Below, in pieces: positions 24,989-33,724 of a stretch of 34,267 bases of DNA (position 1 is the first letter of the stretch; each line of letters starts with the position of its first letter). The DNA lies in assembly GCA_963933885.1 (NCBI GenBank), contig CAWVWF010000013.1, positions 1 to 34,267 of the forward strand. The letters run 5' to 3'. Position numbers and translations under genes: made by a program. Below the pieces are notes generated by a model. The model made no database searches, was not told where the DNA came from, and worked only from the letters and a program-made list of their open reading frames with translations. The DNA comes from CAWVWF01 sp963933885. GTDB taxonomy: Bacteria; Bacteroidota; Bacteroidia; Flavobacteriales_C; GCA-002722245.

Positions 24989-25660
24989 TTATTTCTTTCT
25001 AAATCGGTAACCAAATCTTAAAATCACATCGACAGAACCAAAATTTAAAGGGTCCCAAGATTCATTCGTTTCTGGTTGAGTATCTCCGTTGATTGTGTAT
25101 TCAGAAATAACGAAGTTGTATTTGGTATACACTAATGAGAAGTCGAAGAACCATGGATAAACATCATTGTATTCGTTCCCTAGTTGATATCGTAATCCAC
25201 CTCCAAATGAGTAAGAATAACCATCACCTATTAGCTCATTTAAATTTCCAATTATTAATTGTTTTTTATGAAGAGCTGTGTATCCTCCTCCAGCTTGAAC
25301 ATAAGCAGACATTCGGAATGTATTTAATAAACTGTGTTGAACGTGTGCATTAAAGCTTAAAATATTTCCTCCAAAGTGATTCTTAGTTGAATCAATTTCA
25401 GTAGATAAATTATAAGCACTTCTATCGTTGAAAAATAACGGAGCGAATTCAAAACCTAATTCTGTGTTTTTAAAAATTCCAATATTTAAAAGGATAGGAG
25501 CTTCTAACGGAGCAGCAAGGATGAATTCTCGCTCTTCATAAAATCTATTTTTTCCAGCTCCAAGAGAAATCGTTACATCTTTTGGTAAGACCGTCTCTCC
25601 TTGTGAATATAAAGGCGAAGCCGATATGATAATAAATAGAAATAATAAGGCGCTCTTCAT
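24989..25660 (-). CDS. Outer-membrane beta-barrel-like protein
   Basis: A 223-residue protein with a signal peptide (cleaved near PLYSQG, about residue 19). The mature part has many amphipathic strands (VTISLGAGKNRFYEE, AYVQAGGGYTALHKK, YSFGGGLRYQLG, FFDFSLVYTKYNF) and ends VDVILRFGYRFRKK, with a near-terminal aromatic typical of barrels. About 8 strands are likely. Function unknown. TAACTTTA lies 7-14 bases upstream of the ATG on the coding strand and could be a -7 element for a nearly leaderless message, but no -33 match accompanies it. The aminotransferase follows two bases later. Confidence 0.7.
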   Translation of the reverse strand: MKSALLFLFIIISASPLYSQGETVLPKDVTISLGAGKNRFYEEREFILAAPLEAPILLNIGIFKNTELGFEFAPLFFNDRSAYNLSTEIDSTKNHFGGNILSFNAHVQHSLLNTFRMSAYVQAGGGYTALHKKQLIIGNLNELIGDGYSYSFGGGLRYQLGNEYNDVYPWFFDFSLVYTKYNFVISEYTINGDTQPETNESWDPLNFGSVDVILRFGYRFRKK

Positions 25661-25742
25661 TAAGTATAAAGTTAATATTTATTGTTTAATAATTAATTTT
25701 GAGCAGGAATATTTATCTAACGAATTTTTGACTGAGATATTA

Positions 25743-27863
25743 TTAAAAATAAGTAGACAATTCTTCTTTTAAAATTGTTCCGTTTATAGGTTTTGCTATA
25801 TAACCGTCTAAACCGTGTTTTGAGTAGTATTTTGAATCTCCTTCCATATTATTAGCTGATAACGCAATAATAGGAGGTAAGTCCTTGAAGTTTCTTCTAA
25901 GTTCACCCGTTGCTGTTATTCCGTCCATTACGGGCATTTGAATATCCATTAATATTAGATCAAATTTATCTTGATTGTCTTTATATTTCATTAAGCATAC
26001 TTCACCGTTTTCTGCAATTTCGGAAGTGCAGCCAATTGATTTAAGTACCATCTGTGCAACTATTTGGTTTACTTTTTTATCTTCAACAACTAATATATGT
26101 TTACCTAATCCATTAAATACTGAGTCATCTTTAATTTGATTGTTGCCATCGTCAACTTTTTCAACTTTAAGATTTGGGATTTCAAAATAAAAAGTACTTC
26201 CTTTTCCTTTTTCACTCTCTACTCCAATAGAGCCATTCATTAATTGGACAAGTTCTTGAGCGATTGTTAGACCTAAACCAGTTCCCATATTGGAGCCGTC
26301 TGACTTCCTGATTAAATTTGAGTTAAGCTGCTCGTATTTATTGAATAATTTATTTTGATCAATTTTATTTAATCCTGCTCCAGTATCAACTACTTCAAAT
26401 TTAAGGTTGGCTGTATTGTCTGAGTTTAATACGGCTTCCAGTTTTATTGTGATTATTCCTTTTTCTGTGAATTTTATTGCGTTACTTACAAGGTTATTTA
26501 GTATTTGGTGAATTCTAACGGCATCAATTTCTACTCCTTCAGGAATGCTATTCCCATAAATCACTTCTAATTTTAAGCCTTTTAGATTGGCTTTTTCTTT
26601 GAATAAATTCTTTGAATGGTCAAGTAGTCTATTAGTCTTTCTAATGGAAGAAGATAATTTTACCTGACCAGCTTCTAGTTTTGATAAATCTAAAACTGAA
26701 TTAATAATATGCATCAAATCGTTTCCTGATTCGGTAATTATTTTAAGTTGTTCTTTTTCTACATCGTTTAAGTTGTCACTATCTTGAATTAAATTAGTCA
26801 TTCCAACAATTCCATTTAATGGAGTACGGATTTCATGACTCATTTGAGCTAAAAAGTCCGTTCTGAATTGTAGTGATTTAACGGCAACTCTTTTTTCCTG
26901 GACAGCATATTCAAGATTGATTGAATCAGAAATATCTTTTGTGAAAATACATATTCCCTTAATCTTGTTATTAATTTTTAAAGGAGACAGGAGGAGTTCT
27001 GAATGGATGTCTTTACCATCTAATTTTTTGATAATTTTTTTAGAGAATGATTTTCCACTTAAAGCTTTTTTTAACAAAGGCTTGTAAAGTAGTTGTTTAC
27101 TTTTAGGGATAAGATCGAAATAATTCATTCCTATTGTTGGGTAGGCATCATTTGTTCGAAATGAGTTGTTTTTAAAAGCGATATTGAATTTAATGATTTT
27201 GAAATTTTCATCTAGAGCAAGAATCGAGTTACTATCAGAACTGTTTATTATATTTTCAACAAGTTCATTTTGTTCCAAATAATAAGATGCTTCTGTAGAA
27301 GCTTTTGTGTTTGCAGAAATTAGTTTTTCAGTAAGGTCTTGTTGAGTTGAATACAATTTCCAAACAGGAAGGATTAATAAAATGTATAGAATCGGTTGAG
27401 CCATATGTCTTATGTGTTCAGACTCTTCGATTGTTAACCAATTAAAATAGTTGTTAAGTGATTTTGTTTGGAAAAGGAAGAATAAAATTGAACTTATAAT
27501 TACAAAAAAATAAGTTGTGTTTCGTTCATTCTTACTAAAGATAATTATTGGATAAATTATAAAAGGAAGAAAAATAAGATGCATTAGGCTTTCTTCATTT
27601 CCAAGAATAGATAGTATTGTATTACTAATGACCATTCCTGCTATTAAGACCAGTTTAAAATAAAAGGCATTACTTTTTTTTATGAATATCTCATTAATAA
27701 GGAAGTATATAAATATGGTTATAAATGTAATATTAAGTTCTAGAATGTCATAGAAGTAATAAACTATTGCTAGTAGACTTGATAGTACAAGACAGGTTTT
27801 ATTTACAATTGAAGCAAGTGTAAAACCTTGTTCACTATTTATTTTATTGTAATTAAAATTCAC
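25743..27863 (-). CDS. Membrane hybrid histidine kinase, PAS-HisKA-HATPase-REC
   Basis: A 706-residue kinase. Residues ~17-175 hold about six membrane spans without a large periplasmic loop. This is followed by a short coiled linker, a PAS domain (about 205-320), HisKA with AQMSHEIRTPLNG (phospho-His 343), an ATPase domain (NQILNNLVSNAIKFT, DTGAGLN, GTGLGLTIAQ), and a receiver with Asp 640 in ILMDIQMPVMDG. The start is GTG at 27863, because no ATG is in frame near the first span. It is close in sequence to the soluble kinase at 18394-20451 from the HisKA onward. It lies 45 bases after aroA on the same strand. No partner regulator is visible. Confidence 0.93.
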   Translation of the reverse strand: MNFNYNKINSEQGFTLASIVNKTCLVLSSLLAIVYYFYDILELNITFITIFIYFLINEIFIKKSNAFYFKLVLIAGMVISNTILSILGNEESLMHLIFLPFIIYPIIIFSKNERNTTYFFVIISSILFFLFQTKSLNNYFNWLTIEESEHIRHMAQPILYILLILPVWKLYSTQQDLTEKLISANTKASTEASYYLEQNELVENIINSSDSNSILALDENFKIIKFNIAFKNNSFRTNDAYPTIGMNYFDLIPKSKQLLYKPLLKKALSGKSFSKKIIKKLDGKDIHSELLLSPLKINNKIKGICIFTKDISDSINLEYAVQEKRVAVKSLQFRTDFLAQMSHEIRTPLNGIVGMTNLIQDSDNLNDVEKEQLKIITESGNDLMHIINSVLDLSKLEAGQVKLSSSIRKTNRLLDHSKNLFKEKANLKGLKLEVIYGNSIPEGVEIDAVRIHQILNNLVSNAIKFTEKGIITIKLEAVLNSDNTANLKFEVVDTGAGLNKIDQNKLFNKYEQLNSNLIRKSDGSNMGTGLGLTIAQELVQLMNGSIGVESEKGKGSTFYFEIPNLKVEKVDDGNNQIKDDSVFNGLGKHILVVEDKKVNQIVAQMVLKSIGCTSEIAENGEVCLMKYKDNQDKFDLILMDIQMPVMDGITATGELRRNFKDLPPIIALSANNMEGDSKYYSKHGLDGYIAKPINGTILKEELSTYF

Positions 27864-27908
27864 TCTATTTTCAGTTTATAAATCTTTACGAAGAAATACT
27901 AAAATGGT

Positions 27909-29132
27909 TTAGAATGAATTCAATCCATTTTGAGCCAAGTCGTCCCAGAATTTAGGGTATGATTTAGCAACAACATTTGGTTCTTCTATTTCAATTTGAT
28001 CAACCTTTAGGCATAAAGGAGCAATACTCATAGCAACCCTGTGGTCATCATAAGTTTCGATAGTTTTATTTGTTGTAGAAATCTCAGAATGATTAATTTG
28101 AATTTCATCGTCAGGAAGAATATCTATAGATGCTCCAAACTTTTCAAGTTCTTTCTTTATTGCATCTATTCTATCAGTTTCTTTAATTCGTAAACTTTCT
28201 AATCCTTTAAAATGACCTTTTATATTTAATCCAACTAGAGTAGAAGCTAGAGTTTGAGCAACATCAGGACAATCAGAGAAGTCATAATTGAATTCTTTAG
28301 ATGTAGAATCATCTTCTTTAATTAAACTTACTTCATTACCGTTAAATGTAGAGGAAACTCCAAGGTTCTTGTACATTTCAACAATTGCAGAATCTCCTTG
28401 TAAACTAACTTCCTTTAAACCTTTCAATTTAATGTTTGCTGATTTAGAAAGTGCTGCAATTTGGTACCAATAAGAAGCTGCACTCCAATCTGCTTCAACA
28501 GTAAATTCTTTTGCTTTGTATTTCCCTTCTTTTATATCAATAATATTTCCTTCAAAAGTATATTCAGCACCAAAATGCTCAATTAATGAAAGCGTCATTT
28601 TTAAATAAGGAATAGAAGCTATTTTGTCTGTTAATTCCATTTGAAGTCCACCAGAAAGGGAAGGAGCTATCATGATTAGAGCAGATAAATACTGACTACT
28701 AACACTTCCATCTATCGATATTTTACCACCAGATAATTTCTTTCCATTAATTTTCATTGGAGGACAACCATCTTTCTCTAGGTATTCTATATCTGCTCCT
28801 AAATCTTTTAAAGCATCCACTAATATTTTAATTGGACGATTACGCATTCTTTCGGAACCAGTTAAAGTCCATGTTCCTGGTGTGTTTGCATAATATGCGG
28901 TTAAGAAACGCATTGTTGTTCCAGCAGGACCAACATCTTTAACGTTACCTTTATCTGCAAGCAATTCAATCATTGTTTCTGTATCCTTTGCAGCAGCAAG
29001 GTTATGAATAGGGAAGTCCTCATCACAAAGAGCTCGTATCACTAAAACTCTGTTGCTTTCACTTTTACTAGAGGTAAGGTTAATTTCTCCGTTAATAATA
29101 TTCTTTTCGGCTTTGATTGTTAACTTATCCAT
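27909..29132 (-). CDS. aroA: 3-Phosphoshikimate 1-carboxyvinyltransferase (EPSP synthase)
   Basis: A 407-residue shikimate-pathway enzyme joining phosphoenolpyruvate to shikimate 3-phosphate. Visible marks are the N-terminal KSESNRVLVIRAL, the PEP loop GPAGTTMRFLTAYYA (GN in enterobacterial enzymes is GP here), SERMRNRPI, DGSVSSQYLSALIM, DWSAASYW, RIKETDRI and YDDHRVAMS. It is somewhat shorter than the E. coli enzyme, which is usual in this phylum. It starts two bases after the aroB stop, so the two form one operon. The membrane hybrid kinase follows after 45 bases. Confidence 0.96.
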   Translation of the reverse strand: MDKLTIKAEKNIINGEINLTSSKSESNRVLVIRALCDEDFPIHNLAAAKDTETMIELLADKGNVKDVGPAGTTMRFLTAYYANTPGTWTLTGSERMRNRPIKILVDALKDLGADIEYLEKDGCPPMKINGKKLSGGKISIDGSVSSQYLSALIMIAPSLSGGLQMELTDKIASIPYLKMTLSLIEHFGAEYTFEGNIIDIKEGKYKAKEFTVEADWSAASYWYQIAALSKSANIKLKGLKEVSLQGDSAIVEMYKNLGVSSTFNGNEVSLIKEDDSTSKEFNYDFSDCPDVAQTLASTLVGLNIKGHFKGLESLRIKETDRIDAIKKELEKFGASIDILPDDEIQINHSEISTTNKTIETYDDHRVAMSIAPLCLKVDQIEIEEPNVVAKSYPKFWDDLAQNGLNSF

Positions 29133-29134
29133 AG

Positions 29135-30211
29135 TTAGGCAACTGTTTTATTATAATATTCTAATGCTTTTAATATTTCTTCTTTATCGCAGAATTGATC
29201 CCATTTACATTCTCCAATTCGGGAAAGTAATGAAAAACTAATTCTTCCTTCAGAGTTCTTTTTATCATGGATCATAAGATCTCCGTAATCTTCAAATCTA
29301 TCTTCAGGTAAAGGTTTTAATTCAAATTGAGATATTAAAACTTCAGAAATTCCCTCAAGTTCTTCTCTACTTAATCCTGCTTTTTGCATTGAAAGATAAC
29401 CTTCTGCTATCATTCCAATTGCGATTGCTTCACCATGTAGAAAGAAGTTTGGGTCATTTTCTAAATGCCAGGTTTCAATAGCATGACCAATAGTATGGCC
29501 GTAGTTTAAAATCTTTCTTAAACCTTGTTCTGTTGGGTCTTCTAAAACTACTTTGTTTTTTATTTGAACTGAATGTTTAATTATTTTTGTCCAGTCTGAA
29601 TCTAAAGAAACATCAATGTCCTTTACATCATCCCAATAGTTTTCATCTTTTATTAAGGCGTGCTTTAATACTTCTGCAAAGCCACTTCTTAATTGTCTCC
29701 ATTCTAATGTTGAAAGAAATGGAGGGTAAATAACAACCATTTGAGGGAAGTTAAAAACTCCAATTTGATTTTTTAAACCACCTAAATCAATTCCTAATTT
29801 TCCACCAACACTAGCATCAACCTGACTTAATAATGTTGTTGCTATGTTTAAGAAATCAATTCCTCTTTTATAAGTAGAAGCGATAAATCCTCCCATATCA
29901 CTAATAACTCCACCACCAAGGTTTATTATTAAAGATTTACGATCAGCATGAGATTCACTAAGCGCATACCATATTTGAGTAACAACTTCAATTGTTTTGT
30001 TTGTTTCTCCAGATTCGATTTCGATAATTTCTGCTTCGTAAAGCAATGGAATACTTTCAACTAGATCTGGTAAACAATGCAGTAAAGTGTTTTCGTCAAC
30101 AATAATGAAAATCTTACTATACTTTTTTTGAGCCTCTAGATAGTCTTTTAAGTGATCGATACTTTCGTTTCCAACTACTACAGAATATCCTTGTGATTTA
30201 ACTTCTAACAA
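29135..30211 (-). CDS. aroB: 3-Dehydroquinate synthase
   Basis: A 358-residue NAD- and metal-dependent enzyme that cyclises DAHP to 3-dehydroquinate. Family marks are SGETNKTIE, NLGGGVISDMGGFIASTYKRGI, LLSQVDASVGGKLGID, the metal ligands in GFAEVLKHALI, NYGHTIGHAIE and FLHGEAIAIGM. The start must be TTG at 30211: an in-frame stop lies three codons upstream and there is no ATG before the conserved VVVGNESIDHL. Its likely -7 element is TATTTTTG on the minus strand at 30236-30243. The gene diverges from pafA. Confidence 0.96.
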   Translation of the reverse strand: MLEVKSQGYSVVVGNESIDHLKDYLEAQKKYSKIFIIVDENTLLHCLPDLVESIPLLYEAEIIEIESGETNKTIEVVTQIWYALSESHADRKSLIINLGGGVISDMGGFIASTYKRGIDFLNIATTLLSQVDASVGGKLGIDLGGLKNQIGVFNFPQMVVIYPPFLSTLEWRQLRSGFAEVLKHALIKDENYWDDVKDIDVSLDSDWTKIIKHSVQIKNKVVLEDPTEQGLRKILNYGHTIGHAIETWHLENDPNFFLHGEAIAIGMIAEGYLSMQKAGLSREELEGISEVLISQFELKPLPEDRFEDYGDLMIHDKKNSEGRISFSLLSRIGECKWDQFCDKEEILKALEYYNKTVA

Positions 30212-30235
30212 TGGTGATTATTTTTACGTAAGCTA

Positions 30236-30243
30236 CAAAAATA
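30236..30243 (-). promoter_or_regulatory. -7 promoter element of the aroB operon
   Basis: TATTTTTG on the minus strand is an exact TAnnTTTG, 24 bases ahead of the aroB TTG. The best upstream partner is only an approximate TTTAG about 21 bases away, so the -33 region is poor. Confidence 0.5.
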
Positions 30244-30271
30244 ACGATAGGAGATGAAATTTCACTAAAGG

Positions 30272-30301
30272 TTTGAAAGTTTTTGAAATACTTTATCTTT
30301 G
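30272..30301 (+). promoter_or_regulatory. Consensus promoter of pafA
   Basis: TTTG (30272-30275) is followed after 18 bases by TATCTTTG (30294-30301), an exact TAnnTTTG. The pafA ATG lies 15 bases past the element, so the leader is only about 10 bases. I see no extra site resembling a phosphate-responsive box, though none is well defined for this phylum. Confidence 0.75.
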
Positions 30302-30316
30302 TTAAAAATTTAATTG

Positions 30317-31930
30317 ATGTTAAAGCGACTCATTTTTCCAATAATTATAGTACTTTTCAGTCTTAAAGTTACGGCTCAAGATTCACTTGTTAAATCACCA
30401 AAACTACTTGTTGGTCTAGTTGTAGATCAAATGAGGTATGATTATTTATTTAGGTATTGGGACAAATTGGGTAAGGGTGGTTTTAAGAGAATGATTAACG
30501 AAGGTTATTTATTTAAAAATGCTAATTACTCCTATGTTCCTACCTATACAGCTCCAGGACACGCAACTATTTATACAGGAACGACGCCTTCAACGCATGG
30601 GATTGTCGCAAATTCTTGGTTTGACGATGCTTTTGGTGTTTCTAAGTATTGTGTTTCAGATAGTAAATTTAATTCTATTGGGACGCAAACAGAAGAAGGA
30701 GAGAAAAGCCCTAACAATATGATTGTTACAACAATAGGGGATGAAATGAGATTAATGAATAATAACCATTCAAAAGTAGTTTCAATTTCATTAAAAGATA
30801 GGAGTGCTATATTACCTGGAGGGCATAAAGCTAATGGAGCTTATTGGTTGAGTAAAGAAGGGAAGTGGATAACGAGTTCATATTATATGAATAAATTACC
30901 AAATTGGGTTGAAGCATTTAATACTGAAAGACCTGCTTCGTTTTATTTAGGGAAAAAATGGGAACCAATTTTCCCTATAATGGAATATGAAGAAAGTTTT
31001 AGTGATGACAATGATTATGAAGAAACTCATAAATGGGAAACATCACCTGTTTTTCCACATGATTTTTCAGTTGTTTCTGAAGAGCATGGGTATGGTGTAA
31101 TAAAATATACGCCTATGGGAAATACAATGACAAAAGATTTTGCAATTCAAGCTATCAAAAAAGAAAAATTAGGGGTAGATAAGTACACTGATCTATTAGC
31201 AGTAAGTTTCTCTCCAATTGATTATATAGGGCACTTTTATGGTCCACATTCAATAGAAATGGAGGATGCGATAATTCAATTGGATGTAGAGTTGGAGCTA
31301 TTATTTAAATACATCGATAAAAACATTGGAAAAGAAAATGTTCTATATTTTTTAACAGCTGATCATGGTGCTGTTAACGTGCCTAAGTATTTAATGGATC
31401 AAAAAGTTCCAGCAGGTTATTTTGATAGTAATGCTTGTATTAAGTTGTTAAATAGTGAGTGTGAAAAGAAGTTTGGTTTAGATTCCGTTATAGTGAATTA
31501 TACGAATAGTCAACTGTATTTAACGGAAGATTTAATTCAAACTAAGAAATTAGATTTAGAGGTTGTTAAGTCTGAAGTGAAGAAGATAGTTTTAGGATTT
31601 TCAGGAGTTGCTCAAATTATTTCTAGCGATAATTTAGAATCTAGTGATTTAAGAGTTCAACAAGTAAAAAAAGGATTTTATAAAGGTAGATGTGGTAGCT
31701 TATATATAACGTTGAAGCCAGGTTGGATTCATCAGCAAAACAAAGGGACAACACACGGGAGCGGTTATTCTTATGATACACATGTTCCCCTTCTTTTTAT
31801 GGGTGCTAATGTAAAGCATGGTGCCTCGAATCAGAAAGTTAGTATTGAAGATATTGCTCCAACAATTTCAAGTTTAATAAATGTTTCTTTCCCAAATGGA
31901 ACGACTGGTAAACCTTTAAGATTTGACTAA
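30317..31930 (+). CDS. pafA: PafA-type alkaline phosphatase
   Basis: A 537-residue exported phosphomonoesterase of the alkaline phosphatase superfamily, with a signal peptide (about 1-19, ending VTAQ). All catalytic features of flavobacterial PafA line up with an offset of one to six residues. They are VDQMRYDY, nucleophile Thr 78 in TAPGHATIYTGT, Asn 99, SLKDR (Lys 160, Arg 162), DYIGH (Asp 302, His 306), TADHG (Asp 349, His 350) and His 480 in TTHGSGYSYDTHVP. PafA is known as a phosphate-insensitive, promiscuous periplasmic enzyme that releases phosphate from organic esters. The ATG at 30317 is preferred to the TTG just before it. A glycosyltransferase overlaps its end by eight bases. Confidence 0.95.
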   Translation: MLKRLIFPIIIVLFSLKVTAQDSLVKSPKLLVGLVVDQMRYDYLFRYWDKLGKGGFKRMINEGYLFKNANYSYVPTYTAPGHATIYTGTTPSTHGIVANSWFDDAFGVSKYCVSDSKFNSIGTQTEEGEKSPNNMIVTTIGDEMRLMNNNHSKVVSISLKDRSAILPGGHKANGAYWLSKEGKWITSSYYMNKLPNWVEAFNTERPASFYLGKKWEPIFPIMEYEESFSDDNDYEETHKWETSPVFPHDFSVVSEEHGYGVIKYTPMGNTMTKDFAIQAIKKEKLGVDKYTDLLAVSFSPIDYIGHFYGPHSIEMEDAIIQLDVELELLFKYIDKNIGKENVLYFLTADHGAVNVPKYLMDQKVPAGYFDSNACIKLLNSECEKKFGLDSVIVNYTNSQLYLTEDLIQTKKLDLEVVKSEVKKIVLGFSGVAQIISSDNLESSDLRVQQVKKGFYKGRCGSLYITLKPGWIHQQNKGTTHGSGYSYDTHVPLLFMGANVKHGASNQKVSIEDIAPTISSLINVSFPNGTTGKPLRFD

Positions 31931-33131
31931 AGTTTTATTTATCGGTAATATCTGGCCTGAACCAAAAGCAACAGCTGCTGGATGGCGAGTTAATGGATTG
32001 ATTTCTTTTTTTCAGTCTGTTGATTATGAAGTTGTATATGCTTCAACAAGTTCATTTAACGAACATTCGGATGCTCTAATTAATAAAGGTGTATCTGTTA
32101 ATGAAGTTTTAGTAAATGACGATTCATTCGATGAATTTATAACTGATCTTTCGCCTCAAATTGTAATTTTTGATCGGTTTATGATGGAAGAGCAATTTGG
32201 GTGGAGAGTAAGAGATAATTGTGCTAATGCATTAACTATTCTGGATACTTCTGATCTCCATTTTTTAAGAATACAAAGAGGAGAGGAGCTTTCCCAAAAG
32301 AAAAAAACAAAACATCAAGAGATTAAATTAAGAGAGTTAGGTAGTATTTATAGGTGTGATTTAACTTTAATTATTTCTGATGTTGAATTAGAAATGTTAA
32401 TTGATTTAGGAATTCCTAAAGATATTTTGCATTACTTGCCTTTTACTTTGGATATGCCTGATGTGGGGAAGTGGAATTCATTCGTAAATAGAAATAACTT
32501 TGTTACGATAGGTAGTTTTTTACACGAACCAAATATTGATCAAATCAAGTTTTTGAAATCCGAAATATGGGGATTGATTCGGAAGAAATTACCTAATGCA
32601 GAGTTGCACGTTTATGGCGCTTACTGCAAGGAAAAACATTTTCAATTGTCTGAGCCTAGTAACGGTTTTTATATTAAAGGTTTTGCAGAAGATGCACTTG
32701 AAGTTATTTCTAACTCAAAAGTATTATTAGCGCCACTTCGTTTTGGAGCCGGAATAAAAGGAAAGTTAATTGAGGCTATGTTAACGGGTACGCCTTCTGT
32801 TACAACATCAATAGGAAAAGAAGGGATTGTAGAGGATGGAAACAATTGGCCAGGAGCTATTTTTGATGCTCCAGGGAAGTTTGCAGAAGCCGCTATTGAG
32901 CTTTATTCTAATAACGCTTTATGGTCTGTTGAAACTAAAAAAATTAATAAGCTTCTTCAAATGAAATTTTCGAAAGAAGGTCATTATGAGAAATTTAAAA
33001 TGTTAATTGATGCTAGAGTTAGTAATCTAGAAAATTATAGATCTAAAAATATAATGGGTAATATCTTGAATTACCATACCAATAGGAGTACTAAATTCAT
33101 GAGTATGTGGATTGAAGAAAAGAACAAATAA
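31923..33131 (+). CDS. GT4/GT1-type glycosyltransferase
   Basis: A 402-residue GT-B fold enzyme. The N-terminal KVLFIGNIWPEPKATAAGWR begins the acceptor domain. The C-terminal half has TIGSFLHEPNIDQIKFL, ELHVYGAY, YIKGFAED and APLRFGAGIKGKLIEAMLTGTPSVTTSIGKEGI, the nucleotide-sugar-binding E-x7-E-like region. No membrane span is present. The start must be TTG 31923: an in-frame stop lies two codons upstream, and the first ATG is deep inside conserved sequence. The start lies eight bases inside the end of pafA, so it is coupled to it. The sugar and acceptor are unknown; surface polysaccharide or glycolipid work is likely. Confidence 0.88.
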   Translation: MTKVLFIGNIWPEPKATAAGWRVNGLISFFQSVDYEVVYASTSSFNEHSDALINKGVSVNEVLVNDDSFDEFITDLSPQIVIFDRFMMEEQFGWRVRDNCANALTILDTSDLHFLRIQRGEELSQKKKTKHQEIKLRELGSIYRCDLTLIISDVELEMLIDLGIPKDILHYLPFTLDMPDVGKWNSFVNRNNFVTIGSFLHEPNIDQIKFLKSEIWGLIRKKLPNAELHVYGAYCKEKHFQLSEPSNGFYIKGFAEDALEVISNSKVLLAPLRFGAGIKGKLIEAMLTGTPSVTTSIGKEGIVEDGNNWPGAIFDAPGKFAEAAIELYSNNALWSVETKKINKLLQMKFSKEGHYEKFKMLIDARVSNLENYRSKNIMGNILNYHTNRSTKFMSMWIEEKNK

Positions 33132-33226
33132 AAATTTAGATTTTATAACTTTAAATTGGGCTTGCTTAGGCTGTTTTCTTAAACGGTTTGATCTGAGTTA
33201 TTTGTATCGATATGTTTCCTGTAAGA

Positions 33227-33724
33227 CTAATGAACGGCTTCTTTATTTGGGTTTGTTAGCCATTTCGCCCAATCTTTGTCATAGGTATGAACAAAAGGAG
33301 TAGAGGCACCTGTTGGAGCATATACTGGGTTGTTTTTGTTTACCCATTGGATAATTCCACCATATAAATTGTAGACATTCAGAAAACCTTCTTTTTTTAA
33401 TTTTTCAGCAATTTTTTCACTCCTATAACCAATTGTACAATAAACTACTATTGTGTCAGCTTTATTAAGGGGGAGGTTTTTAAAATTTGGGTTTTCATAA
33501 TCAAGAAACAATGCTCCGTGGATTTTACTTGTTGAATATTCAATATTACTTCTTGAGTCAATTATTTTTACTCGGTCTTGAATGTTTTTCAATCCTTGTA
33601 CAGAAATAGTGTCAACTGAAAAATTATAATATGTATTAATGTAACTGTTAAAGTCTTTTTTTTGCCCACATGATACTATAGACAGTGTCATGAGTATGAA
33701 AAATATCGTTTTATTTATTGTCAT
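33227..33724 (-). CDS. Rhodanese-domain lipoprotein
   Basis: A 165-residue lipoprotein with lipobox SIVSC (Cys about 19). A single rhodanese domain spans about 40-150: KIIDSRSNIEYSTSKIHGALFL, the active-site loop VVYCTIGYRSEKIA with catalytic Cys, and NVYNLYGGIIQWV. Such exported single-domain rhodaneses may move sulfane sulfur or act as thiol reductases; the substrate is unknown. ATG 33724 is preferred to an earlier TTG because it gives a proper lipoprotein signal. It overlaps the end of yggS by 14 bases, so it is coupled to that gene. Confidence 0.88.
   Translation of the reverse strand: MTINKTIFFILMTLSIVSCGQKKDFNSYINTYYNFSVDTISVQGLKNIQDRVKIIDSRSNIEYSTSKIHGALFLDYENPNFKNLPLNKADTIVVYCTIGYRSEKIAEKLKKEGFLNVYNLYGGIIQWVNKNNPVYAPTGASTPFVHTYDKDWAKWLTNPNKEAVH

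Noticed and set aside
33112..33303. 63-residue plus-strand open frame between the glycosyltransferase and the rhodanese gene
   Set aside because: It overlaps the coding ends of both genes, has no start context and no recognisable features.
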